DNA of 64,000 nucleotides from Stenotrophomonas aracearum (GTDB lineage: Bacteria; Pseudomonadota; Gammaproteobacteria; Xanthomonadales; Xanthomonadaceae). The notes beneath the pieces are model-generated. The model ran no database searches and was not told where the DNA came from. It was given only the letters and a program-made list of their open reading frames with translations. The stretch is taken from assembly GCF_031834615.1 (NCBI RefSeq), contig NZ_CP115543.1, positions 2,429,001 to 2,493,000 on the forward strand. The letters are read 5' to 3'. Below, piece after piece: positions 41,808 through 50,924 of the stretch (position 1 is its first letter; every line of letters begins with the position of its first letter). The position numbers and the translations under genes were made by a program.

Positions 41808-42859
41808 CAGGCGTCCCTCCCCGTGGCGGCCAGCGCACGTTCGGGGCTGAAATCGATGCCGGTGATGTAGCGGCTGCCGGCGTGCGCCTTGATATGCACG
41901 ACCACGTCGATGGTCATCATCAGCAGGCGCTTGATCACCGAGAACTCCAGACCCGACCCTTCGGCCGAGGCCTTCACCATCAGGCCCAGCTGGTCCCAGG
42001 TCTGCTCCGGGCTGCCGGCATGGCAGCTGGTGATCGAACCGGGGTGGCCGGAGGCGCAGTTGCGGATGAAGTAGAACGCCTCATCGCCACGCAGCTCGGC
42101 CAGGATGATGCGGTCCGGCTTCATGCGCAGGCAGGCTTCCATGCAGCTCTTGGCGGTGACATTGCTCGCGCTCTGCCCGCCCTTGGAATACAGCAGGTGC
42201 ACCACGTTGGGCTGGCTGATGAACAGCTCGCGCGCGTCCTCGATGGTGACCAGGCGCTCGTTGGCCGGAATGTGGTTGACCAGCGATTTCATGAAAGTGG
42301 TTTTGCCGCTGCCGGTGGCGCCGGAGACCACGATGTTCTTCCGGTACTGCACCGCCTTGCGGAAGAACTCGGCGTAGTCGCGGTTCTGGCGCAGGGCCAA
42401 CAGCTCCTGGTCCTGCTCGCTGAGCGACGCGCCCTGTTCCAGGATCTGGTTGAAGAAGCCGTCGCTCTGGTACTGCTCCAGGGTCTTGGTGTGCTTGGAC
42501 GGCAGGCGGATGGTGATCGACACCTTGCCCGCGTCGCACGCCGGCGGAATCACGAACTGGGCGCGCTGGCCGGTCGGGAAGGTCAGCGACACCACCGGGT
42601 CCACGTCGGTGATGCGCTGGCCGGTGTTGCTTTCATTGACCACGGCGGTACAGAACTGGCGCGCACGCTCGTAGGTCAGCGTGGGCACTTCCACACGCTG
42701 CCATCCGTCACGCGTTTCCAGGTACACCTCGCCCGGACGGTTGATGCAGATTTCCGTCACATCGGGCGAGGTCATATACGTGTGAATGCCCAGGACCTCG
42801 TACTGGTACCTGAGGAACTCACTGGAAACGTCGGCTACAGGGGCCACTTCGGCGTCCAT
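41807..42859 (-). CDS. virB11: T4SS traffic ATPase VirB11
   Basis: A 350-residue hexameric ATPase of the secretion superfamily. Walker A is VVSGATGSGKTTFMK (about 168), the Asp box is VTIEDARELF, and the Walker B region is RIILAELRGDEAF. It drives substrate transfer and pilus assembly at the inner face of the membrane. It lies 15 bases downstream of virB10. Confidence 0.95.
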   Translation of the reverse strand: MDAEVAPVADVSSEFLRYQYEVLGIHTYMTSPDVTEICINRPGEVYLETRDGWQRVEVPTLTYERARQFCTAVVNESNTGQRITDVDPVVSLTFPTGQRAQFVIPPACDAGKVSITIRLPSKHTKTLEQYQSDGFFNQILEQGASLSEQDQELLALRQNRDYAEFFRKAVQYRKNIVVSGATGSGKTTFMKSLVNHIPANERLVTIEDARELFISQPNVVHLLYSKGGQSASNVTAKSCMEACLRMKPDRIILAELRGDEAFYFIRNCASGHPGSITSCHAGSPEQTWDQLGLMVKASAEGSGLEFSVIKRLLMMTIDVVVHIKAHAGSRYITGIDFSPERALAATGRDA

Positions 42860-42874
42860 GGTCTGTCCAGTCGG

Positions 42875-44107
42875 TCAGCGGCGGCGCGGCAGCACGTCGC
42901 TGAAGTCGACGTCCTTGGCCACGTAGACACTGACCACGGTGCCCTGGTTGATGGTCACGGTGGGCGGGCGACGCTCGCTCAACGCTTCGTTGGCCAGGCG
43001 CTCCATGCTGCGTGCGGTCGCGCTCTCATAGGGCGACTGCACGGCAAAGCCGTTGCTGGCGATTTCAGTGGTCTCCGGACCGTGTTCGGCGGCCGCGTAT
43101 TTGAAGGCGTCGGCGATCAGGCTGATCATCAGCGCCGAGGCAATGCGGCTGCCCCAGTGCGCGCTGTAGTCGCCTGGATGGCCGGCGCCACCGAGCTGGT
43201 CGATGCCCGGACTGGACATGGCCACGTCGATGCCATTGGGCGTGGTGATGCGGTCCCACACCACTTCCACGCGCTTGCCCTGCGGGCCGCCACCGTAGGC
43301 ACCGTAGATCTTCGAGCCCTTCGGCAGCAGCAGGCTGCGGCCGTTGATCGAGTACACCGGCTCGGTGAGCAGGCAGGAAGTGAAGCCGGCCACGTCGGTG
43401 ATGATCCGGGTCTCGAGCACGCAGCGCAGGTAAGTGCCGCGCACCAGCAGCGCATCCGGGCTGCGGATGAAGCTGGCGTTGGACACGTCTTCCACGTCCG
43501 GGCCGCGACGGACCTTGGCCGGTGCCGGCTGCTGCGCGCCGGGCAGCTGCGCCAGCATGGTGCGGGTGTACTCGTCGTCCGGACGGCCGCCGAGACCGCC
43601 GGCCTGCCCTTCGGCGCCCCCGCCCATGCCGCCGCCTACGCCACTGCCGGACGCCATGCGGCGGTCGAGCAGCGACGGCTGGCGCGGTTCATTGGACATG
43701 CCCATCTCCGACGGAATCGCCGGCGGCGTGCGGTACGGGTTGTCCTGTGCCGGCGGCGGCAACGGCGGCAGCATTTCAATGGGCTGCGCGTCGGCCACCG
43801 GCGGTGGTGCCACTACCGGCGGCGCGGTCGGCAGCTCCGGCGTGGACACGCGGGCCTGTTCGTTGACCTTGGCCGGGCGGTCCTGGTCGTCGCTGCTCTT
43901 GCGCAGCAGCAGGAAGCCCATGGCGATCACCAGCACCAGGATGCCACCGAGGAAGGCCAGGGCCTTGCGGTTCAGGCGCTGCTCTTCGGCCGAGCGCAGC
44001 TGCGGCGCGGCAGCGTCCAGGTTGGGATTGTTGTCGGCCACGTTCTGCCCGTAGTACGGGTTGCCGGTGGGCTCATGCGGCTCGTTGCCGGGAGTGTGCT
44101 GGCTCAT
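42875..44107 (-). CDS. virB10: T4SS core-complex protein VirB10
   Basis: A 410-residue protein spanning both membranes. A single N-terminal membrane segment (LAFLGGILVLVIAMGFLLL, about 47-66) is followed by a Pro-rich periplasmic linker (about 85-190) and the C-terminal outer-membrane channel domain with the TrbI/VirB10 signature (YLRCVLETRIITDVAG, GSKIYGAYGGG). It overlaps virB9 by 4 bases. Confidence 0.95.
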   Translation of the reverse strand: MSQHTPGNEPHEPTGNPYYGQNVADNNPNLDAAAPQLRSAEEQRLNRKALAFLGGILVLVIAMGFLLLRKSSDDQDRPAKVNEQARVSTPELPTAPPVVAPPPVADAQPIEMLPPLPPPAQDNPYRTPPAIPSEMGMSNEPRQPSLLDRRMASGSGVGGGMGGGAEGQAGGLGGRPDDEYTRTMLAQLPGAQQPAPAKVRRGPDVEDVSNASFIRSPDALLVRGTYLRCVLETRIITDVAGFTSCLLTEPVYSINGRSLLLPKGSKIYGAYGGGPQGKRVEVVWDRITTPNGIDVAMSSPGIDQLGGAGHPGDYSAHWGSRIASALMISLIADAFKYAAAEHGPETTEIASNGFAVQSPYESATARSMERLANEALSERRPPTVTINQGTVVSVYVAKDVDFSDVLPRRR

Positions 44108-44880
44108 TTCTTTACGTTCCTTCGCAGGCCGACGACGCTGTCACCGTGGCGGATCACCAGGTAGGGATAGGTGCCATGCACGATGAGCGCGTTGCCTTCC
44201 ACCGTGGTGTTGACCACGAAGTCCTCACCGTCTTCGCTTTCGCGACCGAACACCGCCGGGAAGATCCCGGTCTTGTACTCCGGCGACGCCGGCAGCTTGA
44301 GGTAGGTGAAGCGGCCATCGTCATAGGCGTTGACCGGGATCAGCCAACCCATCTTCTTCGCGCGGCGCGTCGAGTACGAGTAGTCGAAGTTGTACTGGCG
44401 GTCCTTGGCCAGCTCCGAGCTGAGCAGCGGCTTGACCTCTTCGTCCACCGCCTGCTGTGCGGTACCGAACTCGGTATCGCTCGGGTAACGGAAGGCGATC
44501 TTGTACTGCACGCCTGCACGCCGCGCCTGTTCCAGCTGGCGCCAGTCGGTGGCCACCACCTTCAGTTCGAAGATGTACGAATGGGTCTCGGTGCGCACCA
44601 TCATGTTGGTGTCGACGTCGACGTTTTTCGGCTTGAGATAGAACACGTTCTCGCGACGGGTCAGCTCCCAGCCGCTGCTGAAGCCGGTGCTGTAGTCCAG
44701 GATCTTTTCGTTCGGGCTCAGTTCGATCTGGGTGGTCAGGCCCAGGCCGGTGCGCACCGGGTAGATGCGGTCCTGCTCGTACTCGTACTGGTCCACCACC
44801 TGGGCCTGCGCCGGGGCGCTGGCCATGGCCATGATCGGCACCAGGGCCAATGCGGCCCATCCCATGTTGCGACTACTCAT
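44104..44880 (-). CDS. virB9: T4SS core-complex protein VirB9
   Basis: A 258-residue periplasmic/outer-membrane protein with a signal peptide (WAALALVPIMAMASAPAQA). The C-terminal VirB9/TrbG signature is seen at FNYDYSYSTRR-like FDYSYSTRRAKKMGW and YPYLVIRHGDSVVGLRRN. With VirB7 and VirB10 it forms the outer-membrane core. It overlaps virB8 by 4 bases and virB10 by 4 bases. Confidence 0.94.
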   Translation of the reverse strand: MSSRNMGWAALALVPIMAMASAPAQAQVVDQYEYEQDRIYPVRTGLGLTTQIELSPNEKILDYSTGFSSGWELTRRENVFYLKPKNVDVDTNMMVRTETHSYIFELKVVATDWRQLEQARRAGVQYKIAFRYPSDTEFGTAQQAVDEEVKPLLSSELAKDRQYNFDYSYSTRRAKKMGWLIPVNAYDDGRFTYLKLPASPEYKTGIFPAVFGRESEDGEDFVVNTTVEGNALIVHGTYPYLVIRHGDSVVGLRRNVKK

Positions 44881-46019
44881 CGGTTGCTTGCTCCCTCAGC
44901 AGTTCCGGTGGAAACGTTTCGTGCCGGCACGGTGGCCGGTTGCCGCGGCGCGACCTGTCCTGGTATTGCCTGGCCGGGCATCACCTGCCCGGGGTTCTGT
45001 TGCTGCATCGGTTGGGCTGGCATCGGCTGCGCGGGCATTGGCTGGCCCGGCAGGGTCATCTGGCCCGGTACCGGCTGGGCTGGAATCTGTTGGCCCGGCG
45101 CCATGGCCTGCCCCGGCACCGGCGCGGCTACCGTCTGTCCGGTGTTCGGATCGATCATGGTCGCCGCAGCGGGATTGTTCGGGTCGTACACCGGCACCGC
45201 AGCCGCGGCTGCCGCCTGTGCAGCCGCCTGCGCCGCCGCAGCCTGGTTGGCCTGGCTGGTCATCGACGCATCGTCCGGCACCGGCACGCCGCGCGCGTAG
45301 TCGCTGTCGACGCGGTACTCGGTGACCTGGAACGCCAGTGGGTTGAGCACGCGGTCCTGTTCGGAGAGGGCCAGGTCGGTGCGGTACTCGAACCGCATCG
45401 TCACCAGCTTGTTGTCCAGGAACTGCATGACCCCGGTGGTCTTGTCGAGCAGGCTGCGCTGGATGCGCACCGAGGCACCACGGAAGCTGCCGTTGCCCTC
45501 TGCAGCCAGCGGCGTGATGCTCAGGATCTTGACCCGGATCGCCTTGTTGGTGCCGTACACGTACACCGGGTTCTGCGGGTTGTTGTTCGCATAGCGCTGG
45601 CGTTGGGTCGCGGCCACCGGCTCGGACGACATCGTGAACACCAGGTCCCAATCGCGCAGGCCCATCACCGCCGAATCGAACGACTCGCGCGCCATCACGT
45701 ATTGCGCGACGTTGCTGCGGTTGATCGCCTCGTTGGCGGTGATCGACCCGGCACCGAAGGTACCGCTGAGGCGCGCGACCGTGGCGTTGCCGGTGTACGC
45801 ATCGGCCATCACCAGGAACGGCACCTTCTCCTTGAGCGGCAGCATGTAGTAGTAGCCGCCGGCCAATGCCAGCGACATCACCATCGAGCCGGTCGCCACC
45901 CACCACGCACGACGCTCGCTGCGACGCGCCATGTCGGCGACGGTCAACTCGTAACTCACGGCCTTGGCGACCGCCTGGTCGACCTTGGGAGTGTTGCCTG
46001 CGTCCTTCTTTCGGAACAT
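44877..46019 (-). CDS. virB8: T4SS assembly factor VirB8 with long Pro/Gln tail
   Basis: A 380-residue protein. One membrane segment (ATGSMVMSLALAGGYYYML, about 41-60) precedes the NTF2-like periplasmic VirB8 domain (about 80-235). Typical VirB8 ends around residue 240. This one adds about 130 residues: an Ala/Gln-rich stretch, then many PGQ/PAQ motifs. The tail could extend through the periplasm toward peptidoglycan or other core subunits. It overlaps virB9 by 4 bases. Confidence 0.92.
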   Translation of the reverse strand: MFRKKDAGNTPKVDQAVAKAVSYELTVADMARRSERRAWWVATGSMVMSLALAGGYYYMLPLKEKVPFLVMADAYTGNATVARLSGTFGAGSITANEAINRSNVAQYVMARESFDSAVMGLRDWDLVFTMSSEPVAATQRQRYANNNPQNPVYVYGTNKAIRVKILSITPLAAEGNGSFRGASVRIQRSLLDKTTGVMQFLDNKLVTMRFEYRTDLALSEQDRVLNPLAFQVTEYRVDSDYARGVPVPDDASMTSQANQAAAAQAAAQAAAAAAVPVYDPNNPAAATMIDPNTGQTVAAPVPGQAMAPGQQIPAQPVPGQMTLPGQPMPAQPMPAQPMQQQNPGQVMPGQAIPGQVAPRQPATVPARNVSTGTAEGASNR

Positions 46020-46052
46020 GGGGTCATCCGTACTGCTGGAACATCAAGGGGA

Positions 46053-46511
46053 TCAGCTGCCGCTGGTGCTGCTGGCACTGCCGGTGGCCGCAGTCGGCGC
46101 AGCCGCCGACGCGGTCTGCACGACGATCTGGTTGCCGACGATCGACACCAGCACGCCCTGCCCCGCATACGCGGCGCTCAGGTCGATCATGGCCTGCTGC
46201 GGATTGGTGGTACCGATCGTGGAGACCGCGCCGTACAGCGTGTAATCGGAGCTGATGCGGTAATCGAGCGTCATGCCCGAGTCCTTGGCCCAGCGTTCAA
46301 GCATGGTCTTCAAGGTGCCGTCCATCGGCGAAGCCTGGTACACGTAACTGGTGTACAGCGGGATTTCCATCGTGGTGCTGGCGAAGCGGTTCACCGGCTT
46401 CCAGCGGCCACCGAAGTCCGGCGCCGGTGCGGTAGCGCACCCTGCAAGCAGCAGTACGGTAGAGGCAATGGCGACGCCGATGGATCCCTTGAACAATGAC
46501 GCTTGCTTCAT
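46053..46511 (-). CDS. virB7: T4SS lipoprotein VirB7 with N0-like domain
   Basis: A 152-residue lipoprotein: signal sequence, lipobox LLAGC (Cys about 24), then a globular domain of about 100 residues. Most VirB7 proteins are only 40-60 residues; the larger form with an N0-like domain is characteristic of the Xanthomonas-type T4SS and fits here. The tail is Ala/Ser/Thr-rich. It is the first gene of the virB operon, after a spacer that probably holds the operon promoter. Confidence 0.88.
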   Translation of the reverse strand: MKQASLFKGSIGVAIASTVLLLAGCATAPAPDFGGRWKPVNRFASTTMEIPLYTSYVYQASPMDGTLKTMLERWAKDSGMTLDYRISSDYTLYGAVSTIGTTNPQQAMIDLSAAYAGQGVLVSIVGNQIVVQTASAAAPTAATGSASSTSGS

Positions 46512-46786
46512 ACGAACTTCCCTATGGCGTACGGAATAGCGGTTTTCAGCCTGAAAATCGGCAAAACTAAAGCGTGTCGACGCCCACGGCGGGCTCAACC
46601 AGTCAACGTGCGGATGTGAGTTGCAACACTTTTCAACGGTGACACCGGGCCCCAGCCCGCCTGGTGTGCATTCGCCCCGAACGCCTGTCCGGCCCCTGTG
46701 CCTGCACACCCAATCCGTGAAAAGCCATCCATGTACCTCTTACTGCATGCGTAACGACGATTTCATGACGCATGGAACGTCCATCA

Positions 46787-46814
46787 AAATTACGATGCCA
46801 CACCTTCGCGTCAA
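46787..46814 (-). promoter_or_regulatory. Candidate promoter of the virB7-B6 operon
   Basis: On the minus strand TTGACG (46809-46814) and TAATTT (46787-46792) are separated by 16 bases, a reasonable sigma-70-like pair. A second TTGACG lies just upstream, giving a short direct repeat. It lies in the AT-richer spacer between virD4 and virB7 and would leave a leader of about 270 bases. The rest of 46512-46893 shows no gene. Confidence 0.35.
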
Positions 46815-46893
46815 TTCAACGTCAATTGCGACAACTTTTTAACCTTCACACACAACTTCTTTGACGTGCGTCACATGCGTTCACGTGCAGCGC

Positions 46894-48591
46894 TCACAGC
46901 GCCAGCATCGGCACATCGGTCTTCGGCAGCAGACGCGAAGTGAAATAGCGGTCCTTGTAATACTTGATCTTGTCGCACTTAACGGGATGCGGAATGCCCT
47001 CGTACAGGAACACCTCGTGGTCGTTGCCCATGGCCTTGAGCTCCTGCGGCAACATCAGTGCGCGGCGCTCCTCGGTGAAGTTGTGGGTCTTTTCACGGGC
47101 GTGGGTGACGTTCTTCTTCCGCACGGTGGTGTAGCCGAGCATCTCCGAATAGTCGTTGGCGTCCTGCTGCTCGCGCGGCGCGTACAGGATCTGCAGCGCG
47201 TGGTTGGTGATGATGGTCCGCGAGACGTCCCGGCCATAGGTGGCATCCAGCTGCGCCATGCTCTGGATGATCGGCAGCAGGCGCACGTTGTAACCGGCCA
47301 TGTAGGACACCGCCGAGGCAATGATGTCGACCCTGCCGATCGCGGTGAACTCGTCCATCAACAGCAGCACCTGGTACTTCAGGTCCGGATTGGACTTGGG
47401 CAGTTCCTTGGTGTTGAGGTTGATGATCTGGCTGAAGAACAGGTTGATGATCAGGCGGCTCTCGGCCAGCTTGTTGGGCTGGATGCCGATGTAGATGGTC
47501 ATCTTCTTCCGGCGCAGGTCGGTAAGCAGGAAGTCGTTGTCGCTGGTGGCCTTGTCCAGCACCGGGTTGATCCAGGCGTTCAAGGGTTCCTTGAAGGTGC
47601 CCATGATCGACGCGAAGGTTTCATCGGCCTGCGAGAGCAGGTTGGCGAAGGCCGCACGGGCATTGCCGCTGAGGAACTTCTGCTCGGACAACGCCTTGAG
47701 GTACTTGCGCAGGTCGCTGCCATCGCCGGTGGCGAGGCGGAACACCGCGCCCAAGGTCGGCGCGCCCTGCCCGCCCGGGAACCCCTGCTGGCGTTCGTCG
47801 TCGCGGTTCTCGAACAGGTACAGCGTGAAGGCCATGAACGCGTTGCGTGCCTGGCTGATCCAGAATTTCTGGTCGTCCGAGCCGTCCGGGTACAGCATCG
47901 CGGCAATGCTCATCAGCTCCGAGACGCGGAACGCGGGGTCATCGGAGACGTAGCTGAGCGGATTCCAGCGATGGGTGCGGCGGTCTTCGGCGAACGGATT
48001 GAACAGGAACACCTCGTGGCCCTGGCTGGCGCGCCAGCCACTGGTGAGGTCGAAGTTCTCCTGCTTGATGTCCAGCACTACCACTGACTCGCCGTACTCC
48101 AGCAGGTTCGGAATCACCACGCCCACGCCTTTGCCCGAACGGGTGGGTGCGGCCAGGATCACGAACTGCTGGCCACTGAGGCGCACCAGCTTGCCGCCAA
48201 AGCTGCCCACCACGATGCCGTTGTCGGTCTTCTTGAACAGGCCATGCTTTGCCAGGTCGCCCGCCTCTGCGAAGCGCGCATCACCATGCAGCGACTTCTT
48301 CTTCGGCTTGACCAGGAAGAACAGCGCGCCCAGCAGCGCCAGCACCGGCAGGCCGAAACCGATCACGCCGGCAGCTTTGATTTTCGTCAGGTACGGCGCA
48401 ACGGCAGGCTGATCCATCGCCTGCACGTACTGAAGGTAGGTGTTCCACTTGAACAGCCCGGTGTCCAGACCCAGCAGCAGCAGCGTGAGGTATCCGGAAA
48501 GACAGTAGCCAACAAGTGCGGTCAACAGGACTGCAACAGCGATGACGACAGGTTTCTGCGTGGACAAACGTGATCCTCCATGACGCGCCAT
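46894..48591 (-). CDS. virD4: T4SS coupling protein VirD4
   Basis: A 565-residue coupling ATPase that recruits effectors to the T4SS. Two N-terminal membrane segments (about 12-35 and 70-92) are followed by a P-loop domain with Walker A ILAAPTRSGKGVGVVIPN (about 145) and Walker B LLLMDEFTAIGR (about 390). In Xanthomonas-type systems it binds the XVIPCD domain of toxic effectors. I chose ATG 48591; in-frame upstream codons (TTG 48654, ATG 48618) lack a better ribosome site, so the start is uncertain. It lies upstream of virB7, separated by about 380 bases. Confidence 0.94.
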   Translation of the reverse strand: MARHGGSRLSTQKPVVIAVAVLLTALVGYCLSGYLTLLLLGLDTGLFKWNTYLQYVQAMDQPAVAPYLTKIKAAGVIGFGLPVLALLGALFFLVKPKKKSLHGDARFAEAGDLAKHGLFKKTDNGIVVGSFGGKLVRLSGQQFVILAAPTRSGKGVGVVIPNLLEYGESVVVLDIKQENFDLTSGWRASQGHEVFLFNPFAEDRRTHRWNPLSYVSDDPAFRVSELMSIAAMLYPDGSDDQKFWISQARNAFMAFTLYLFENRDDERQQGFPGGQGAPTLGAVFRLATGDGSDLRKYLKALSEQKFLSGNARAAFANLLSQADETFASIMGTFKEPLNAWINPVLDKATSDNDFLLTDLRRKKMTIYIGIQPNKLAESRLIINLFFSQIINLNTKELPKSNPDLKYQVLLLMDEFTAIGRVDIIASAVSYMAGYNVRLLPIIQSMAQLDATYGRDVSRTIITNHALQILYAPREQQDANDYSEMLGYTTVRKKNVTHAREKTHNFTEERRALMLPQELKAMGNDHEVFLYEGIPHPVKCDKIKYYKDRYFTSRLLPKTDVPMLAL

Positions 48592-49184
48592 TCCAGGCGC
48601 TACGACGTGCGTTGGCATCGGTGTGATGCGCGGTGCACGCGGCTCGTAATCCAACTTCCGACATTCGGACCAATGTCATTGACGCGCATCCTAATGCACG
48701 TTTGCAGCGCTGCCAATCAGAAATTCCTGATGATACGTCTGTAAATACAGGTGTATTCGCACCAATGATGCGTGCAGCGGGACAATGGAACACGATCGTA
48801 AACAACGCATCACGCAATGCACGCAACGCGTGTGTGGATCCTTCACGCAGCACTGAACTGCAGTGCTGTAGACGCGCGCGAAGCAACGCATTGCCATCAT
48901 CAAAACTGTGCGACTCGTCACGGTGGTTAATGATTGTGTAGAGCGTTCGATGTGCTCGCATGAAAATTTGGATGCTTCACTTGCACACACCTCCATGTGA
49001 AAGCGTTCGAACAACGTTCTTTTCTTTGTCGAGATAATGTGAAGAAAATATGACGATCAATCTTCACGCCGTGTCTCAGTAGATCCACTGATCCACAGCA
49101 TTCCAGCCGCAGCCCTGCGTCAGACGGGCGCATGTTGCGCCGCAGCAGTACAATAGACAGCCACGTTCTTCGTTCTCCTGCCCC
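48592..49184. promoter_or_regulatory. AT-richer divergent regulatory region virD4/MFS gene
   Basis: These 590 bases carry no gene. They are clearly AT-richer than their surroundings, as is common upstream of horizontally gained secretion loci. They contain the palindrome AATACAGGTGTATT (48744-48757), an inverted repeat AGCACTG/CAGTGCT (48849-48867) and many short ACGCAA/AACGCA motifs. It should hold promoters for virD4 (left) and the MFS gene (right). Confidence 0.45.
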
Positions 49185-50405
49185 ATGAGCCCCACCACCC
49201 TCCCCCTGGCCGCGCGGCTGTCTGCCCGTGAGCGCACGCTGATCATCCTGGCCCTGTCGCTCGGCGGCTTCGCCATCGGCACCAGCGAATTCGCCAGCAT
49301 GGGCCTGATGCTGGAAATCAGCCGCGGGCTCTCCATCAGCGAGACCCAGGTGGGCCACCTGATCAGTGCCTACGCCATCGGCGTGGTCGTGGGCGCCCCG
49401 GTGCTGGCCTTCGCCGGCGCCGGGTACGCGCGGCGGACCCTGCTGCTGGGCCTGATGGGCTTCTATGCGGTGGGCAACCTGGCCAGCGCGCTGGCACCGG
49501 ACTACACCACCATGCTGATCGCTCGCTTCGTGGCCGGCCTGCCGCACGGCGCCTACTTCGGCGTGGCGATGCTGGTGGCTGCAGCGATCAGCCCGCCCGC
49601 ACAACGTGGTGCGGCGGTGTCCAAGGTGCTGCTGGGTCTTTCAGTGGCAATCCTGGTCGGCAACCCGCTCACCACCTGGCTCGGCCAGCAGCTCAGCTGG
49701 CGCACCGCGTTTGCACTGGTCAGCGTGCTCGCCATCGCCACGGTGGTGATGATTGCGCGCTTCCTGCTGCCGGACCCGGACGAAGTGCGCACCTCGCCGA
49801 TGCGTGAACTGCGCGCCTTCAACAAGCCGCAGGTGTGGCTCGCCTTGGCGATCGGCTCGGTCGGTTTCGCCGGCATGTTCTGTGTGTTCACCTATCTTGC
49901 CCCGACCCTGGTGCAGGTGACCGGCCTGGCCGAGTCGTGGATGCCGGTGGCCGTGGGCATCTTCGGCATCGGCGCGATCATCGGCAACGTCGCCGGTGGC
50001 TGGCTGGTGGACCGCTTCCAGTTCCGCGCCGCCGCCATCGTGCTGGTGTGGTCGATCGTGGTCCTGCTGGCCTACCCGCTGGCCGCCAACTCGGTATGGA
50101 CCATCTTCCCGATGATCATCGCCGTCGGCACCATGGGCGCCTTGGCGGCTGTGCTGCAGACCCGCTTGATGGACGTCGCCGGCGAAGCGCAGACCCTGGC
50201 CGCCGCCTCCAACCACGCGGCCTTCAACACCGCCAACGCACTGGGCCCGTGGTTCGGTGGCATGGCCATCGGCGCCGGCTTCAGCCCGGCGGTGACTGGG
50301 TACGTTGGCGCAGCCACTGCGGTGGGCGGCCTGCTGCTGTGGGGCGTTGCGGTGCTGGTGCAGCGCCAGTCGCGCGGCAGCGAAGCGGTTGCCTGCGAGC
50401 GCTGA
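49185..50405 (+). CDS. MFS transporter, DHA1-like drug exporter
   Basis: A 406-residue major facilitator with about 12 membrane segments. The early GTSEFASMGLMLEI segment and the basic loop between segments 2 and 3 (GAGYARRTLLL) resemble the AraJ/YdhP group of proton-coupled exporters of sugars, arabinose-like compounds or drugs. The substrate cannot be predicted. It is transcribed divergently from virD4 and ends before a GC-rich hairpin. Confidence 0.88.
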   Translation: MSPTTLPLAARLSARERTLIILALSLGGFAIGTSEFASMGLMLEISRGLSISETQVGHLISAYAIGVVVGAPVLAFAGAGYARRTLLLGLMGFYAVGNLASALAPDYTTMLIARFVAGLPHGAYFGVAMLVAAAISPPAQRGAAVSKVLLGLSVAILVGNPLTTWLGQQLSWRTAFALVSVLAIATVVMIARFLLPDPDEVRTSPMRELRAFNKPQVWLALAIGSVGFAGMFCVFTYLAPTLVQVTGLAESWMPVAVGIFGIGAIIGNVAGGWLVDRFQFRAAAIVLVWSIVVLLAYPLAANSVWTIFPMIIAVGTMGALAAVLQTRLMDVAGEAQTLAAASNHAAFNTANALGPWFGGMAIGAGFSPAVTGYVGAATAVGGLLLWGVAVLVQRQSRGSEAVACER

Positions 50406-50430
50406 TCCAACAGCCGGTCGCTCCACTGAA

Positions 50431-50454
50431 CAAGCCCCGCCTCGGCGGGGCTTG
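50431..50454 (+). terminator. GC-rich hairpin after the MFS gene
   Basis: CAAGCCCCGCC and its complement form a perfect 11-bp stem with loop TC, 26 bases after the stop codon. It lacks a clear T run, so termination may be weak or factor-assisted. The stem shares its core with the ppsA terminator at 21134. Confidence 0.6.
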
Positions 50455-50478
50455 TGCGTTATGGACACTGCACGGATC

Positions 50479-50582
50479 GTAGCGACGCGCCGTGCGTGTC
50501 CCACGCAATGCACGATTCCCGCGCAAATCCATCGCCATCGCGGCGCCAGACACTGCGCTGGACGCGCATGGCGTGTCTCTAC
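50479..50582. repeat. Inverted pair of GTAG-type REP elements
   Basis: A forward unit (50479-50501, GTAGCGACGCGCC variant) and a reversed unit (50560-50582, ending GTGTCTCTAC) flank about 58 bases. They lie between the MFS gene and the leader of the SymE-like gene. Confidence 0.75.
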
Positions 50583-50746
50583 GCGTCTCATCGCGTGACG
50601 TGTGCAACCCGTTCTTCCTGCAACTCCGTCGCACTTTCGCGAAAACCTGTGCACGTTGCGACACGTGTTAGGCAACGCCTATCGAAGGCGCAATTTCAAC
50701 AGAAACAATCAACTAGCCATGCAAAGCGTTGGCGGGCAACGTGAGC

Positions 50747-50920
50747 GCCGGAGCTTCGAAACTCCGAGTGCGTGCAAACTTATGACGTCCCATGTCGGGA
50801 GGGTGGCTAATACAAGACCCCTCATCCGGGGAAATACGCCACGCCGTACGCACGCTTCCACGGTTTCGAACCTCCCGGCTCCCTTGCCCTACCGGCAAGG
50901 GAGATTTTCCCTTGGAGGAT
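50747..50920 (+). ncRNA. Structured RNA leader upstream of the SymE-like gene
   Basis: About 170 non-coding bases before the gene can fold extensively. Visible elements are a CGGAG/CTCCG hairpin (50749-50766), CGGGAGG (50796-50802) pairing with CCTCCCG (50871-50877) to close a large loop that contains a CCCC/GGGG hairpin (50817-50831), and a perfect 10-bp stem CTCCCTTGCC/GGCAAGGGAG (50879-50903). The last stem is followed by ATTTT and then directly by the ribosome site TTGGAGGAT. This suggests a control region for translation or early termination, or the target of an antisense RNA. No known riboswitch class is recognised. Confidence 0.5.
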
Positions 50921-50924
50921 CGCC

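Noticed and set aside
41882-44164. Long open frame opposite virB11 and virB10
   Set aside because: It spans two real genes on the other strand and has shadow-like composition.
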